Below, piece by piece: positions 7,800-15,532 of a stretch of 25,101 bases of DNA. Where the stretch lies: the NCBI GenBank assembly GCA_043816165.1, contig JBDRIE010000041.1, forward strand, positions 1-25,101, written 5' to 3'. Numbering within the stretch: the first letter of the stretch is position 1; every line of letters starts with the position of its first letter. Origin of the DNA: JAACEU01 sp043816165. Its GTDB lineage: Bacteria > Patescibacteriota > Gracilibacteria > UBA1369 > LOWO2-01-FULL-3. A program made the position numbers and the translations under genes. The notes below the pieces were generated by a model. That model ran no database searches, was not told where the DNA came from, and saw only the letters and a list, made by a program, of their open reading frames with translations.

Positions 7800-8042
7800 A
7801 TGAAAAAATTAAGTCCAAATGCAGTTGGACTGGCTGCAGCTATCTTAGGTGCTGTTTGTATGCTAGTTATCGGAGTTCTTGCTATGTTTGAAATTCATAT
7901 GGGAGCATTTGAAATGATGAAGACCATGCATATTTGGTTCGACGCAACTGTTGTGGGTGTTTTGCTGGGAATGGTAGAAGCGTTTGTGTTTGCTTACGTA
8001 GGAGGAGCATTGTTTGCTCTGTTGTACAACAAATTGGCGTAA
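7800..8042 (+). CDS. Small two-helix membrane protein, DUF5676-like
   Basis: An 80-residue protein starting MKKLSPNAVGLAAAILG. The ATG at 7800 is preferred to 7776 because it gives the usual short basic start. Two hydrophobic helices (about 8-30 and 52-75) flank a Met/His-containing loop (EIHMGAFEMMKTMHIW), and it ends YVGGALFALLYNKLA, a tail typical of DUF5676 proteins, which often occur near metal-resistance genes. His and Met in the loop could bind copper; this is inference. It lies directly upstream of the CsoR-type operator but has its own start and may not belong to that operon. Confidence 0.65.
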   Translation: MKKLSPNAVGLAAAILGAVCMLVIGVLAMFEIHMGAFEMMKTMHIWFDATVVGVLLGMVEAFVFAYVGGALFALLYNKLA

Positions 8043-8059
8043 ATTGTCTTGCAAAGATT

Positions 8060-8102
8060 TTGATATTCCGATAGCTTATACCTAGACCTTGGGTATAGGT
8101 CT
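8060..8102 (+). promoter_or_regulatory. CsoR-type operator and promoter
   Basis: The inverted repeat TATACC (8077-8082), 9 nt, GGTATA (8092-8097) is interleaved with a second one, AGACC (8084-8088), 9 nt, GGTCT (8098-8102). A possible -35 TTGATA (8060-8065) with a -10 near 8083 would place the palindrome over the promoter. It sits 15-40 nt upstream of the CsoR-like gene, as expected for self-repression relieved by copper. Confidence 0.65.
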
Positions 8103-8116
8103 TTAACTGTTGATTT

Positions 8117-8386
8117 ATGGAAGAACCATTTAAACGAAAAAGTTTGAGCCAATTCAAAAAGGCGGTTGGAATGTTGAATAAGGTGATAAAAATGGTGGAA
8201 GAGGGGTCGTATTGCATGGACACTTTGCAGCAAAGCCTTGCTGTTAATGGAATTATTAAATCTGCAAATAAAACTATTCTTGAGCATCATTTGAATTCTT
8301 GTTTCAAGAAAGGAATGCAGACGAAAAGCACAAAAGCTCAACAACAACTAATTGATGAAGTGTTACGTGTTGTAAATAAAAATTAA
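8117..8386 (+). CDS. csoR: CsoR/FrmR-family copper-sensing repressor
   Basis: An 89-residue all-helical DUF156 protein. The copper-site residues are in exact CsoR spacing: Cys33, His58 (25 later) and Cys62 (4 later), with a Tyr just before Cys33 as in CsoR. The motif AVGMLNKVIKMVEEGSYCMD is characteristic. Apo-CsoR tetramers bind GC-flanked palindromes and release DNA when Cu(I) binds the Cys-His-Cys site. A matching palindrome lies just upstream (8077-8102), and a Cu(I) ATPase is the last gene of the same run, so copper is the likely signal, although formaldehyde or sulfide sensors belong to the same family. No Shine-Dalgarno. The next gene starts 3 nt after the stop. Confidence 0.9.
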   Translation: MEEPFKRKSLSQFKKAVGMLNKVIKMVEEGSYCMDTLQQSLAVNGIIKSANKTILEHHLNSCFKKGMQTKSTKAQQQLIDEVLRVVNKN

Positions 8387-8389
8387 TTT

Positions 8390-8746
8390 ATGAAGAGGCT
8401 AACAGTATTTTTATCGGTTGTATTTCTAGGATTGGTGGTTTTTTGCGTGCCGTTAATGACTGTGAATGCTGCGACTCATCATATGATGGCGGATGAAGTT
8501 CAATTTGAATGTGATACAAACAATGTTTCGCATTTAAGTTGTTGTTCAAGTAACGAAGATGGTGGTGATAGTGTTGTTTTTACGAATAGAACTGATTTGG
8601 AAAGTCTTAAGTTATTCAGTAAAGCTGTAGATGTTGAGCGGTTTGTACGTCTTGAGGTGCATGATTTATATAATTCTTCGAGAATCAATTTTGTTCCGAT
8701 TGAGCCGATTAGTTTTTTGATAGGTAGCACTATTAAGAGGGAATAG
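8390..8746 (+). CDS. Secreted small protein with possible N-terminal copper site
   Basis: A 118-residue protein of no recognised family. A clear signal peptide (MKRLTVFLSVVFLG...) is predicted to be cut at VNA|ATHHMM (after residue 27). The mature chain would begin Ala-Thr-His, which is the X-X-His pattern of ATCUN Cu(II)/Ni(II) sites, followed by His and two Met that can bind Cu(I). It also has Cys41 and a CC pair at 51-52. The rest (residues 60-118) is unremarkable and ends FLIGSTIKRE. It follows the CsoR gene by 3 nt and is most likely co-regulated by copper. A periplasm-like or surface copper chaperone is a reasonable guess, not a demonstrated role. Confidence 0.6.
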   Translation: MKRLTVFLSVVFLGLVVFCVPLMTVNAATHHMMADEVQFECDTNNVSHLSCCSSNEDGGDSVVFTNRTDLESLKLFSKAVDVERFVRLEVHDLYNSSRINFVPIEPISFLIGSTIKRE

Positions 8747-8790
8747 TATTAATTTAATGAAGTTTATTAATTATTCGTTAAATATTTACT

Positions 8791-9537
8791 ATGTCTAAAA
8801 AAAATAAATTTGCGTTGATCGCTACCATCATTTTTTCATCAATAATAATTACCGGTGGGCTTATATTTTTGGGAATTCAGATTGGGAAAGGAGGAGGTGA
8901 AGTTTCCGCTGCGGATATTGAAAAAGAGATAGAGAATTACGTGCTTAAACAGCAGGAAGAGGCAAATAAGCCTAAGGTTGTAGAGGGTGATTTTAGTGAT
9001 GATGATGCTTTTTTGGGTGATGAGGATGCGCCTGTGACTTTGGTTGAATTTTCTGATTTTCAATGTCCATATTGTAGGAGTTTTTACAATGATACGTATA
9101 GTGAGATTAAGAAAAATTTTGTGGATACGGGGAAAGTGAAGTTTGTTTATAGAGATTATCCGTTGAGTTTTCATGATGGTGCGTTTCCTGCTGCTTTAGC
9201 GGCTGAGTGTGCTCGTGATCAAGGTGGAAATGATACGTATTTTTCTATGCATGATATGATTTTTGATGGGCAAAATGCTCTTGGTACTGGAACTGTGGAA
9301 ATTCCAGAGGAGGATCTCGTTGTGTATGCTCAAAATTTGAATCTTGATATGGATGAGTTTGGTGAATGTTTTGAAAGTGAAAAATTTAAAGATGAAATCT
9401 ATAAGGATCAATCTGTTGGCCAGAGTATAGGGATTAACGGTACTCCCGGGTTTGTTCTTGAGGGGCAAATAATTTCCGGTGCTCAGCCATATTCTGTATT
9501 TGAGGAAGCTTTAAATTTAGCTTTAAGTAATAAATAA
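8791..9537 (+). CDS. Membrane-anchored DsbA-family thiol-disulfide oxidoreductase
   Basis: A 248-residue protein with one N-terminal transmembrane anchor (about 8-30), a charged spacer (30-75), and a DsbA-like thioredoxin fold. The active site is CPYC (Cys92, Cys95) in VEFSDFQCPYCRSF, with the cis-Pro loop INGTPGF and the helical insert ALAAECARDQGG typical of the BdbD/DsbA/DsbG group. It should introduce or exchange disulfides outside the membrane. A DsbB partner is not in the window; the CcdA fusion at 10099 could instead feed electrons. Its place in the copper operon fits the need to repair or protect thiols under copper stress, and the Cys-rich surface proteins encoded here are likely substrates. 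Confidence 0.9.
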   Translation: MSKKNKFALIATIIFSSIIITGGLIFLGIQIGKGGGEVSAADIEKEIENYVLKQQEEANKPKVVEGDFSDDDAFLGDEDAPVTLVEFSDFQCPYCRSFYNDTYSEIKKNFVDTGKVKFVYRDYPLSFHDGAFPAALAAECARDQGGNDTYFSMHDMIFDGQNALGTGTVEIPEEDLVVYAQNLNLDMDEFGECFESEKFKDEIYKDQSVGQSIGINGTPGFVLEGQIISGAQPYSVFEEALNLALSNK

Positions 9538-9547
9538 TTTTAAAATT

Positions 9548-10102
9548 ATGAAGAAAAGTAAAAAAATAATATTAGCATTGGGTTTGGCTTTGGTATCAGG
9601 AGTCTTTTTGGTTGGATGTGTTGGGGGGAACGGAGTTGATGATGATTTATCATCCGTGAGTAATTCAGGGTTGATTATGCCAATGCAGGATATTGAATAT
9701 GTCTGGGGAGATATAAATATTATGGGTGGGGATGTGGATCATATGTTTACATTTAGAAATGACGGGGGAGAGGATTTGATTTTGAAGGGAGCTACTACGT
9801 CGTGTATGTGTACAATAGCTACTTTTGAAATGGCGAGTGGTGAATCTTCTCCTGATTTTGGTATGCATAGTAGTGAAAAATGGACTTATTCTGTGAAACC
9901 CGGAGAGGAATTCAAGGTAAATGTGGTTTTTGATCCTATGGCTCATGGTCCTGAGGCAACAGGCCCTATTCAAAGAAGTATATATGTTGTTACTAGCTCT
10001 GAGGCAAATGGGAATTATGCAGAATATGATTCTAGTAGTGGTAAAATGATTACGGAATTGAAGCTTTCTGGAGATGTAATTTCTAATGAAATTGGTTTAT
10101 GA
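9548..10102 (+). CDS. DUF1573-type lipoprotein
   Basis: A 184-residue predicted lipoprotein: signal peptide with lipobox LVGC (Cys24 as lipidation site). The Ig-like DUF1573 core has VDHMFTFRNDGGEDLILKG and SCMCTIA, where the family usually has SCGCT. An extra loop holds Met and His (FGMHSSEK, DPMAHGP). DUF1573 proteins are exported and often sit beside redox or metal genes; a biochemical role is not settled. Its TGA stop overlaps the ATG of the next gene (ATGA at 10099-10102), which implies translational coupling with the DUF1573-thioredoxin-CcdA fusion, so the two DUF1573 domains may work together. The TGA stop here also supports code 11. Confidence 0.8.
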   Translation: MKKSKKIILALGLALVSGVFLVGCVGGNGVDDDLSSVSNSGLIMPMQDIEYVWGDINIMGGDVDHMFTFRNDGGEDLILKGATTSCMCTIATFEMASGESSPDFGMHSSEKWTYSVKPGEEFKVNVVFDPMAHGPEATGPIQRSIYVVTSSEANGNYAEYDSSSGKMITELKLSGDVISNEIGL

Positions 10103-11700
10103 AAAAAATATTAGCTATTCTAGGAGTTCTTGCCATTATTGGCGGCGTTTTAGTCGGTTTTATTTCTGGTCTTGCACAGGCAAATGCGGCAGAAATTTCT
10201 GCAATACAGATATTCCCAAATTCTTACGATTTTGGTGATATTGATCAAGAAGATGGAACTGTTTCTACAACTTTTTCTGTGACAAATGTTAGTGAGGGCG
10301 AAATTAAGATTAATAGACTCTCTACAAGTTGTGGGTGTACTACTGCGGAAATGGATCTATCAGATATGGGGCCAGGGGAGAGCCGGGAGATGATCGTGGA
10401 ATTTGATCCAATGGTTCATCCTGATCAGTTTGGACTTATCGAAAGAGGGGTTTATTTGCAAACTAGTGATTCTGTTATGCCGGAGATTGAGATTGATCTT
10501 GTAGCAAATGTATTGGGGGGAAATGTTTCCTCTGAAGAACCTTTTGACGTACAGGGTCACGTGGTTGTTGGGGCGGACCAGGCGATAGTCTTTTTCAATG
10601 AGGCCTGTAGTGATTGTGGGCATCTTGTGAATGATTTTTATCCCGGATTTTTTGAGGAATACGGATATGAAATCGATAGGCGGGATTATATTAATGAGCG
10701 TGAGAATCGCCAGATTTTGAATGAATATAATGGAGAGTGGGGGATTCCTTTTGAATTGCAGAGTCATATTGAGGCTTTTGTGGGGGAGAATTTGTTGATT
10801 GGGGGGCATGTGCCCGAGTCGATTATGAGACATTTGATTGAGAATCCGGATGGATATGATCGTTTGCTTATTTATCAAGATAAGATGCATGGAGAGGGGA
10901 CTGATTATAAAGTTTGGGATTTTAACGGGGAAATAAAAACGTATCCGCTTGATGAGCCGATTACTACCTATTTGGAATGGCATAAAACTCAGGATGGTGA
11001 TGCGTATTTGAGTTCTACGAGGAGCTTTTGGGCGCTTTTTGCTGTTATTACTTCCAGTTCTTTTCTGGATGGAATTAATCCTTGTGCAATTGCTGTTCTT
11101 CTCTTTTTTATAGCGTTTCTTTTTTCTATCAAAAAGACGAAAAGGAGTATATGGAAGATTGGACTTGTTTATATTTTAGCGATCTATCTTGCGTATTTCC
11201 TTATTGGAATAGGTCTTGCACAGGCTATTATTATAAGTGGATATCCGCATCTTATGGCTTATGTGGGGGCATATTTGGTTATTGGTCTTGGAGTGATTCA
11301 GCTTTTGGGTGTTGCTTTTCCGAAATTTCCGATAAGGCTTCGGATTCCCCTTAATACAAAGGCAGTTTTGGAAAAGTGGTTATACAAAGCGACTGTTCCG
11401 GCGGCGTTTGTTGGTGGCTTCGTTGTGGGACTTTGTACTTTTCCATGTTCCGGAGGAATTTATGTGGCTATTATAGGAATGCTTGCATCAACGCAGACTT
11501 ATTTGCAAGGTTTTGGATGGATGGTTTGGTACAATCTTATATTTGTTTCGCCACTTCTTATTCTTCTTTTTTTGGCAGCAAACTCAAAAACCACAGAGAA
11601 ATTGCAAAAATTGGAGCGTATGGAATCTAGGAATTCGAAAATACTGATTGGATTAACTATGATTGCTTTGGGAGTGATTATTATTTTATTCTTTACTTAA
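10099..11700 (+). CDS. DUF1573-thioredoxin-CcdA fusion, DsbD-like thiol reductant conduit
   Basis: A 533-residue protein with three parts. Residues 1-30 are a signal peptide or anchor. Residues 40-138 are a DUF1573 domain (YDFGDIDQEDG, TSCGCTTAEM with Cys78 and Cys80). Residues 155-290 are a thioredoxin/glutaredoxin-like domain (VFFNEACSDCGHLV, Cys170-Cys173; later GIPFELQSH as cis-Pro region). Residues 308-533 are a six-helix CcdA/DsbD-beta membrane core with the paired motifs INPCAI (Cys329) and TFPCSGG (Cys450). DsbD passes electrons from cytoplasmic thioredoxin through such a core to outer domains; here DUF1573 replaces the alpha domain and the order is altered. It overlaps the upstream DUF1573 lipoprotein by 4 nt. 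Confidence 0.85.
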   Translation: MKKILAILGVLAIIGGVLVGFISGLAQANAAEISAIQIFPNSYDFGDIDQEDGTVSTTFSVTNVSEGEIKINRLSTSCGCTTAEMDLSDMGPGESREMIVEFDPMVHPDQFGLIERGVYLQTSDSVMPEIEIDLVANVLGGNVSSEEPFDVQGHVVVGADQAIVFFNEACSDCGHLVNDFYPGFFEEYGYEIDRRDYINERENRQILNEYNGEWGIPFELQSHIEAFVGENLLIGGHVPESIMRHLIENPDGYDRLLIYQDKMHGEGTDYKVWDFNGEIKTYPLDEPITTYLEWHKTQDGDAYLSSTRSFWALFAVITSSSFLDGINPCAIAVLLFFIAFLFSIKKTKRSIWKIGLVYILAIYLAYFLIGIGLAQAIIISGYPHLMAYVGAYLVIGLGVIQLLGVAFPKFPIRLRIPLNTKAVLEKWLYKATVPAAFVGGFVVGLCTFPCSGGIYVAIIGMLASTQTYLQGFGWMVWYNLIFVSPLLILLFLAANSKTTEKLQKLERMESRNSKILIGLTMIALGVIIILFFT

Positions 11701-11706
11701 ATTTAT

Positions 11707-12150
11707 ATGGAATTATTGCCTCTTGTTTCAATACCGGTTCTATATCTTCTCGTGGCGTTTCTGAAGCCATATTTTCAGCCAAAAATACCGTTTAAGATTT
11801 GCGCTATTTGTATTGCAGTGAGCGTGACTTGGTTGGTTATGCTTGCGATGTGGCTTTTAGAAACGGAGGTTTCGTTGATAACTTTGGGGATTTTAATGGG
11901 AATGAGTATTGTTGGGGTGATGTATAGGTTGGAGGATTTTTATAAGAAGAAAAAGATACGAAATTTCTGGTTGGTGCGATTGGTGATTGTAGTTGGGGGG
12001 CTTTATGTGGTGCAAATGTTGCTTGATCAGAAATGGAACTGGGTTTTGATGATAATTATTGGGAGTGTTTTTGTTATCGTTCTTGCTACTATCTTTTTTC
12101 AGGGAATTGTCCATAGTGATGTTACAAAAAGACTTGATGATTGTTGTTAA
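11707..12150 (+). CDS. Four- to five-helix membrane protein of unknown function
   Basis: A 147-residue very hydrophobic protein not assigned to a family. Helices lie about 3-20, 28-52, 55-72, 88-105 and 112-135. Visible cysteines are a CAIC motif in the second helix (residues 32-35) and a terminal CC (LDDCC). These, and its place 6 nt after the CcdA fusion and before the copper ATPase, suggest a role in the same thiol or copper pathway, but no motif proves it. No Shine-Dalgarno before the ATG. Confidence 0.6.
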   Translation: MELLPLVSIPVLYLLVAFLKPYFQPKIPFKICAICIAVSVTWLVMLAMWLLETEVSLITLGILMGMSIVGVMYRLEDFYKKKKIRNFWLVRLVIVVGGLYVVQMLLDQKWNWVLMIIIGSVFVIVLATIFFQGIVHSDVTKRLDDCC

Positions 12151-12163
12151 CTAATTAAAAATT

Positions 12164-12795
12164 ATGGCGAAAAAATTACAAAACAAACGGAAATTAAAGA
12201 AGTTTTATCGCTTTATGTCGAAGCCATATGATTGGTTTATGAAGTATTGGAATAAATCTTTTGCGAAAGGGGCTGAAAAGGATTTGGATAAATTTGTTGC
12301 TAAGAACTTTAAGGGTAAAATGGAGGTTTTGGACTTGGCTTGTGGCACTGGAGTGAATATTGATAGGTTGAAAAAATGGGGTGTGGATGTGAAAAATTAT
12401 ACAGCAGTGGATTTGTCTCCAGATATGCAAAAAAGGCAAAGGAAAAGGCCGGATGGATTAAGAGCAGGGAGTTTTTGATAGAAGATATTACAAAATATGA
12501 TTCTGGAAAGAAGTTTGATTTGATCATTTGTACGTGGGCTTTGTCGCATATGGATGAGCCTGCGGAGTTGGTGAAAAAATATTTTGATTATTTGAAGAAG
12601 GGTGGGCATATGATTTTCATTTTTCAGGGAGAATTGAAGAAACATAGATTGGTGGGAAGAGTTTTTGGATGGATCGAAGGGCTTTTTAATGCAGAGTTGG
12701 TTTCTGAAAGTGAAATGAAAAAATTCCCGAAAGCGATTGAGTTGAATAAAAATTATTTCGATGGCTATGTTCGTTTATTTATTTTTAAAAAGTAA
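12164..12795 (+). CDS. Class I SAM-dependent methyltransferase, interrupted by an apparent -1 frameshift
   Basis: Two overlapping frames together make one ~210-residue methyltransferase. The first frame (from 12164) gives the N-terminus and motif I (VLDLACGTGVNIDRL) up to VDLSPDM. The second frame carries KKAKEKAG, then FDLIICTWALSHMDEP, LKKGGHMIFIF and ends FIFKK at 12795. They join at an A6 run (12429-12434) in the sequence CAAAAAAGG: one more A, or a -1 slip on AAAAAAG, gives the expected M-Q-K-K-A-K-E-K-A-G. The first frame alone would stop after 104 residues. This could be a sequencing or assembly error, a recent mutation, or programmed slippage on a heptamer of the dnaX type. Substrate unknown. 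It lies in the copper run, 3 nt before the ATPase gene. Confidence 0.7.
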
Positions 12796-12798
12796 ATT

Positions 12799-14994
12799 AT
12801 GCATGAATCAAAAATGTTTAGTATTCCAGATATGAATTGTGGGTCCTGTGTTCTCAATATTGAAAAAGATGTTGGAGAAATGAAAGGAATCCATGAAATT
12901 TCAGTGAATTTTGCGGCGGAAAAGGCGCAAATTTCTTATGATCCGGAAATTGTGACGCCGGATGACATTATTAAAAGAGTAAAGGATTCCGGTTATACTG
13001 CTTATTTAATTGAGGGAAAAGAGGATATGGGGATGAAGCATGAGGGTATGGATCATGCTGATCATGCGAAGATGGAGGGCAAGAAAGAGGTTAAGAGTAA
13101 GTTGTACAAGGTGATATTTGGAGCTGTGTTTAGTGTGCTTTTACTTGTTATGTCTTTTGCGATTGATCTTCCGAATGAGGGAATGTTGATGCTGATTATT
13201 ACTGCGGCGATTCTTCTTTATACCGGACGTGAATTTTTTGTTCGTGGTATTCCTGCGTTTATTCTCAAGGGACGCCCAAATATGGATACTTTGGTTTCGT
13301 TAGGTGTGAGTGCGGCATTTATTTATTCGAGTTATGTCGTTCTTTTTACCGAGCCACCTCATGAGGAATATTTTATGGATGCGGCGATTATTTCGACTTT
13401 TATTATGTTTGGTCGGTATTTGGAAGCGAAAGCAAAGGGAAGTGCCGGAGAAGCAATTAGGAAATTATTGGGATTATCAGCAAAGGTTGCTCACAAGATT
13501 GTTGGGCAAAACAAAACTGAAGATGTTCCTATTGACCAGATTCAAAAAGGTGATGTTCTTATGGTTAAACCCGGCGAAAAAATACCAGTAGACGGTGTGA
13601 TCGTTGATGGACATGCAGTTATTGATGAGTCCATGGTGACCGGCGAGAGTATTCCTGTTGATAAGAAAGAGGAAGACAAGGTTATTGGGGCTACTGTGAA
13701 TGGAAATACTTCGTTTACAATGGTGGCTGAGAAAGTTGGGAAGGAAACGATGTTAGCGCAGATCGTGAAGCTTGTGGAGCAGGCACAGATGAGCAAAGTT
13801 CCGATTCAAAAGTTGGTTGATAAGGTGGCGAATTATTTTGTGTGGGGTGTTCTTTTGATAGCTATTGCTACTTTTAGTGGCTGGTATTTTGGGGTGGGAT
13901 TGGAGCCTTCACGTGCAATTATTTATACTGTTGCTGTGTTGATTATCGCTTGTCCGTGCGCTCTTGGGCTTGCGACGCCGATTTCTATTGTTGTTGGGTC
14001 CGGGAGAGGTGCGAGTATGGGTATTCTTGTGAAAAAGGCTGATAGTTTGGAGAAAATTAAAAAGATAACTACTATTTGTTTTGATAAGACCGGAACTATT
14101 ACTGAGGCGAAGCCGAAAGTTACTGATTTTGTCGGGGAGGAAAAACTTGTGCAATATCTTGCATCTTTGGAACACAAATCTGAGCATCCTTTGGCGAAGG
14201 CTGTGGTTGATTATGCCAGCGAGAAGGGGTTTGAACTTCTTGATGCGAAGAATGTTGAAGCTGTGACCGGAAAGGGAATATTTGGAATTGTGAATGGAAG
14301 TGAAGTTATTATAGGGACTCAGGAATTTCTGGAGTCTAAAAAAGTGACGAGAGTTTTAGAGTTGGATGAAAAAGCTGAAAGGTTGTCTGAGGACGGGAAA
14401 ACTATTTTGTTTTTTGCAATAGATGGAAAGCAAAGGGGAATTTTGGCATTACAGGACAAAGAAAAGGCTAGCTCGAAGAGGGCAATAGAGCTTTTACACA
14501 AACAGGGAATCAAAACTGTGATGATGACAGGTGACAATGAAAAAGTTGCGAATGCTATTGCGAAAGAAGTTGGTATAGATGAAGTTTTGGCTAAGGTTAC
14601 GCCTGAAGATAAAACGGAAAAAATAAGAGAATTGAGAGAAAAAGGTGAATTTGTAGCAATGGTAGGGGATGGTATCAATGATGCTCCTGCTCTTGCTTTG
14701 GCAGATGTTGGGATTGCTATGGGAACCGGTACGGACATTGCTATAGAGTCGGGCGACATCGTTCTTGTAAAAGGAGATTTGATGAAAGCTGTGGAAGCTA
14801 TCGAGCTTTCGCATGCGACTTTGCGAAATATTAAGCAGAATTTGTTTTGGGCATTTATTTATAATTCCGTTGGTATTCCCGTGGCAGTATTTGGATTACT
14901 CAATCCTATGTTTTCTGCGGCGGCAATGGCGTTTTCTTCTATAAGTGTAGTTTTGAATGCATTGAGGTTAAAAAGATTCAAAGTGAATCATTAA
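12799..14994 (+). CDS. copA: Cu(I)-exporting P1B-type ATPase
   Basis: A 731-residue full-length copper ATPase. One N-terminal heavy-metal domain (residues 5-72) has MNCGSC (Cys14, Cys17). A His/Met-rich linker follows (MKHEGMDHADHAKMEG), then eight transmembrane helices. The transport motif is CPC (385-387) in IIACPCALGLATP. The phosphorylation site is DKTGT (Asp429), the nucleotide domain has SEHPLAK, and the hinge is GDGINDAP (623-630). The last helices hold YNSVGIP and MAFSSISVVLNALRL, the P1B-1 signature for Cu(I). It exports Cu(I) from the cytoplasm using ATP. It is the last gene of the CsoR-headed run and no clear terminator follows it. Confidence 0.95.
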   Translation: MHESKMFSIPDMNCGSCVLNIEKDVGEMKGIHEISVNFAAEKAQISYDPEIVTPDDIIKRVKDSGYTAYLIEGKEDMGMKHEGMDHADHAKMEGKKEVKSKLYKVIFGAVFSVLLLVMSFAIDLPNEGMLMLIITAAILLYTGREFFVRGIPAFILKGRPNMDTLVSLGVSAAFIYSSYVVLFTEPPHEEYFMDAAIISTFIMFGRYLEAKAKGSAGEAIRKLLGLSAKVAHKIVGQNKTEDVPIDQIQKGDVLMVKPGEKIPVDGVIVDGHAVIDESMVTGESIPVDKKEEDKVIGATVNGNTSFTMVAEKVGKETMLAQIVKLVEQAQMSKVPIQKLVDKVANYFVWGVLLIAIATFSGWYFGVGLEPSRAIIYTVAVLIIACPCALGLATPISIVVGSGRGASMGILVKKADSLEKIKKITTICFDKTGTITEAKPKVTDFVGEEKLVQYLASLEHKSEHPLAKAVVDYASEKGFELLDAKNVEAVTGKGIFGIVNGSEVIIGTQEFLESKKVTRVLELDEKAERLSEDGKTILFFAIDGKQRGILALQDKEKASSKRAIELLHKQGIKTVMMTGDNEKVANAIAKEVGIDEVLAKVTPEDKTEKIRELREKGEFVAMVGDGINDAPALALADVGIAMGTGTDIAIESGDIVLVKGDLMKAVEAIELSHATLRNIKQNLFWAFIYNSVGIPVAVFGLLNPMFSAAAMAFSSISVVLNALRLKRFKVNH

Positions 14995-15055
14995 AATTTT
15001 ATAATTTTTTGTTTTATGGTATCTTATAGGATGTCTAAATTTTAAGAATAAATTT

Positions 15056-15532
15056 ATGAAAAAACGTGTATCAATTTTGGTTGCTATTTTGGTTGTTGCT
15101 CTGGCTGTTCTTGTAGGTTTACTGTTTTTCTGGGGAAATGGTTTGAATTTGAATGTTTTGGGTGCAAATGTTTTGGGTGCGGGTGAAACTGTGGGCGAGG
15201 TGGATGTGGATGAGGTGGTTGATGATTATGAGATTTCTCTGAAAAAGATTGCGTATGATAGTTCACAGGATGATACTTTGAGGTTCCGTGTGAAATTCCC
15301 CGAGGACAAAGAATCTGTTATTACTTTTAGTATTACGAATGGAGATGGAGATGTTGTGAATAGTTCGAAATATTCGAATATTCGTATTCGTGCCGGTGAA
15401 ACGAGTCCTTCTGATATAGTTTTGCCTATAGAATGGTCTCAGCCTGGGACGTATTATGTCGCAATGAGTATCGTGGATAGGGTGAGCGGTGCGGTTGTTT
15501 ACGAGGATTCTGCGAATTTGATTTATAAGTAA
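15056..15532 (+). CDS. Membrane-anchored exported protein, Ig-like
   Basis: A 158-residue protein of no recognised family. One N-terminal transmembrane helix (about 5-26) is followed by the imperfect tandem LNVLGANVLGAGE and a beta-rich domain (LRFRVKFPEDKESVITFSI, SDIVLPIEWSQPGTYYVAMS) that looks like an Ig or FlgD-type sandwich. It is probably surface exposed and anchored at the N-terminus. It abuts, with no gap, the stop of the convergent large SLH gene. A 61-nt AT-rich gap separates it from copA; no confident promoter is visible there. Confidence 0.6.
   Translation: MKKRVSILVAILVVALAVLVGLLFFWGNGLNLNVLGANVLGAGETVGEVDVDEVVDDYEISLKKIAYDSSQDDTLRFRVKFPEDKESVITFSITNGDGDVVNSSKYSNIRIRAGETSPSDIVLPIEWSQPGTYYVAMSIVDRVSGAVVYEDSANLIYK
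15152..15180 (+). repeat. Short in-frame direct repeat
   Basis: AATGTTTTGGGTGC occurs at 15152-15165 and again at 15167-15180, a 15-bp period coding for the five-residue unit NVLGA twice. It may be a recent duplication in the spacer after the membrane anchor. Confidence 0.7.

Noticed and set aside
12376..12795. A separate 139-residue gene after the first methyltransferase fragment
   Set aside because: Its first ~17 residues are out-of-frame translation of the upstream part; the pieces join at the A6 run into one normal methyltransferase.
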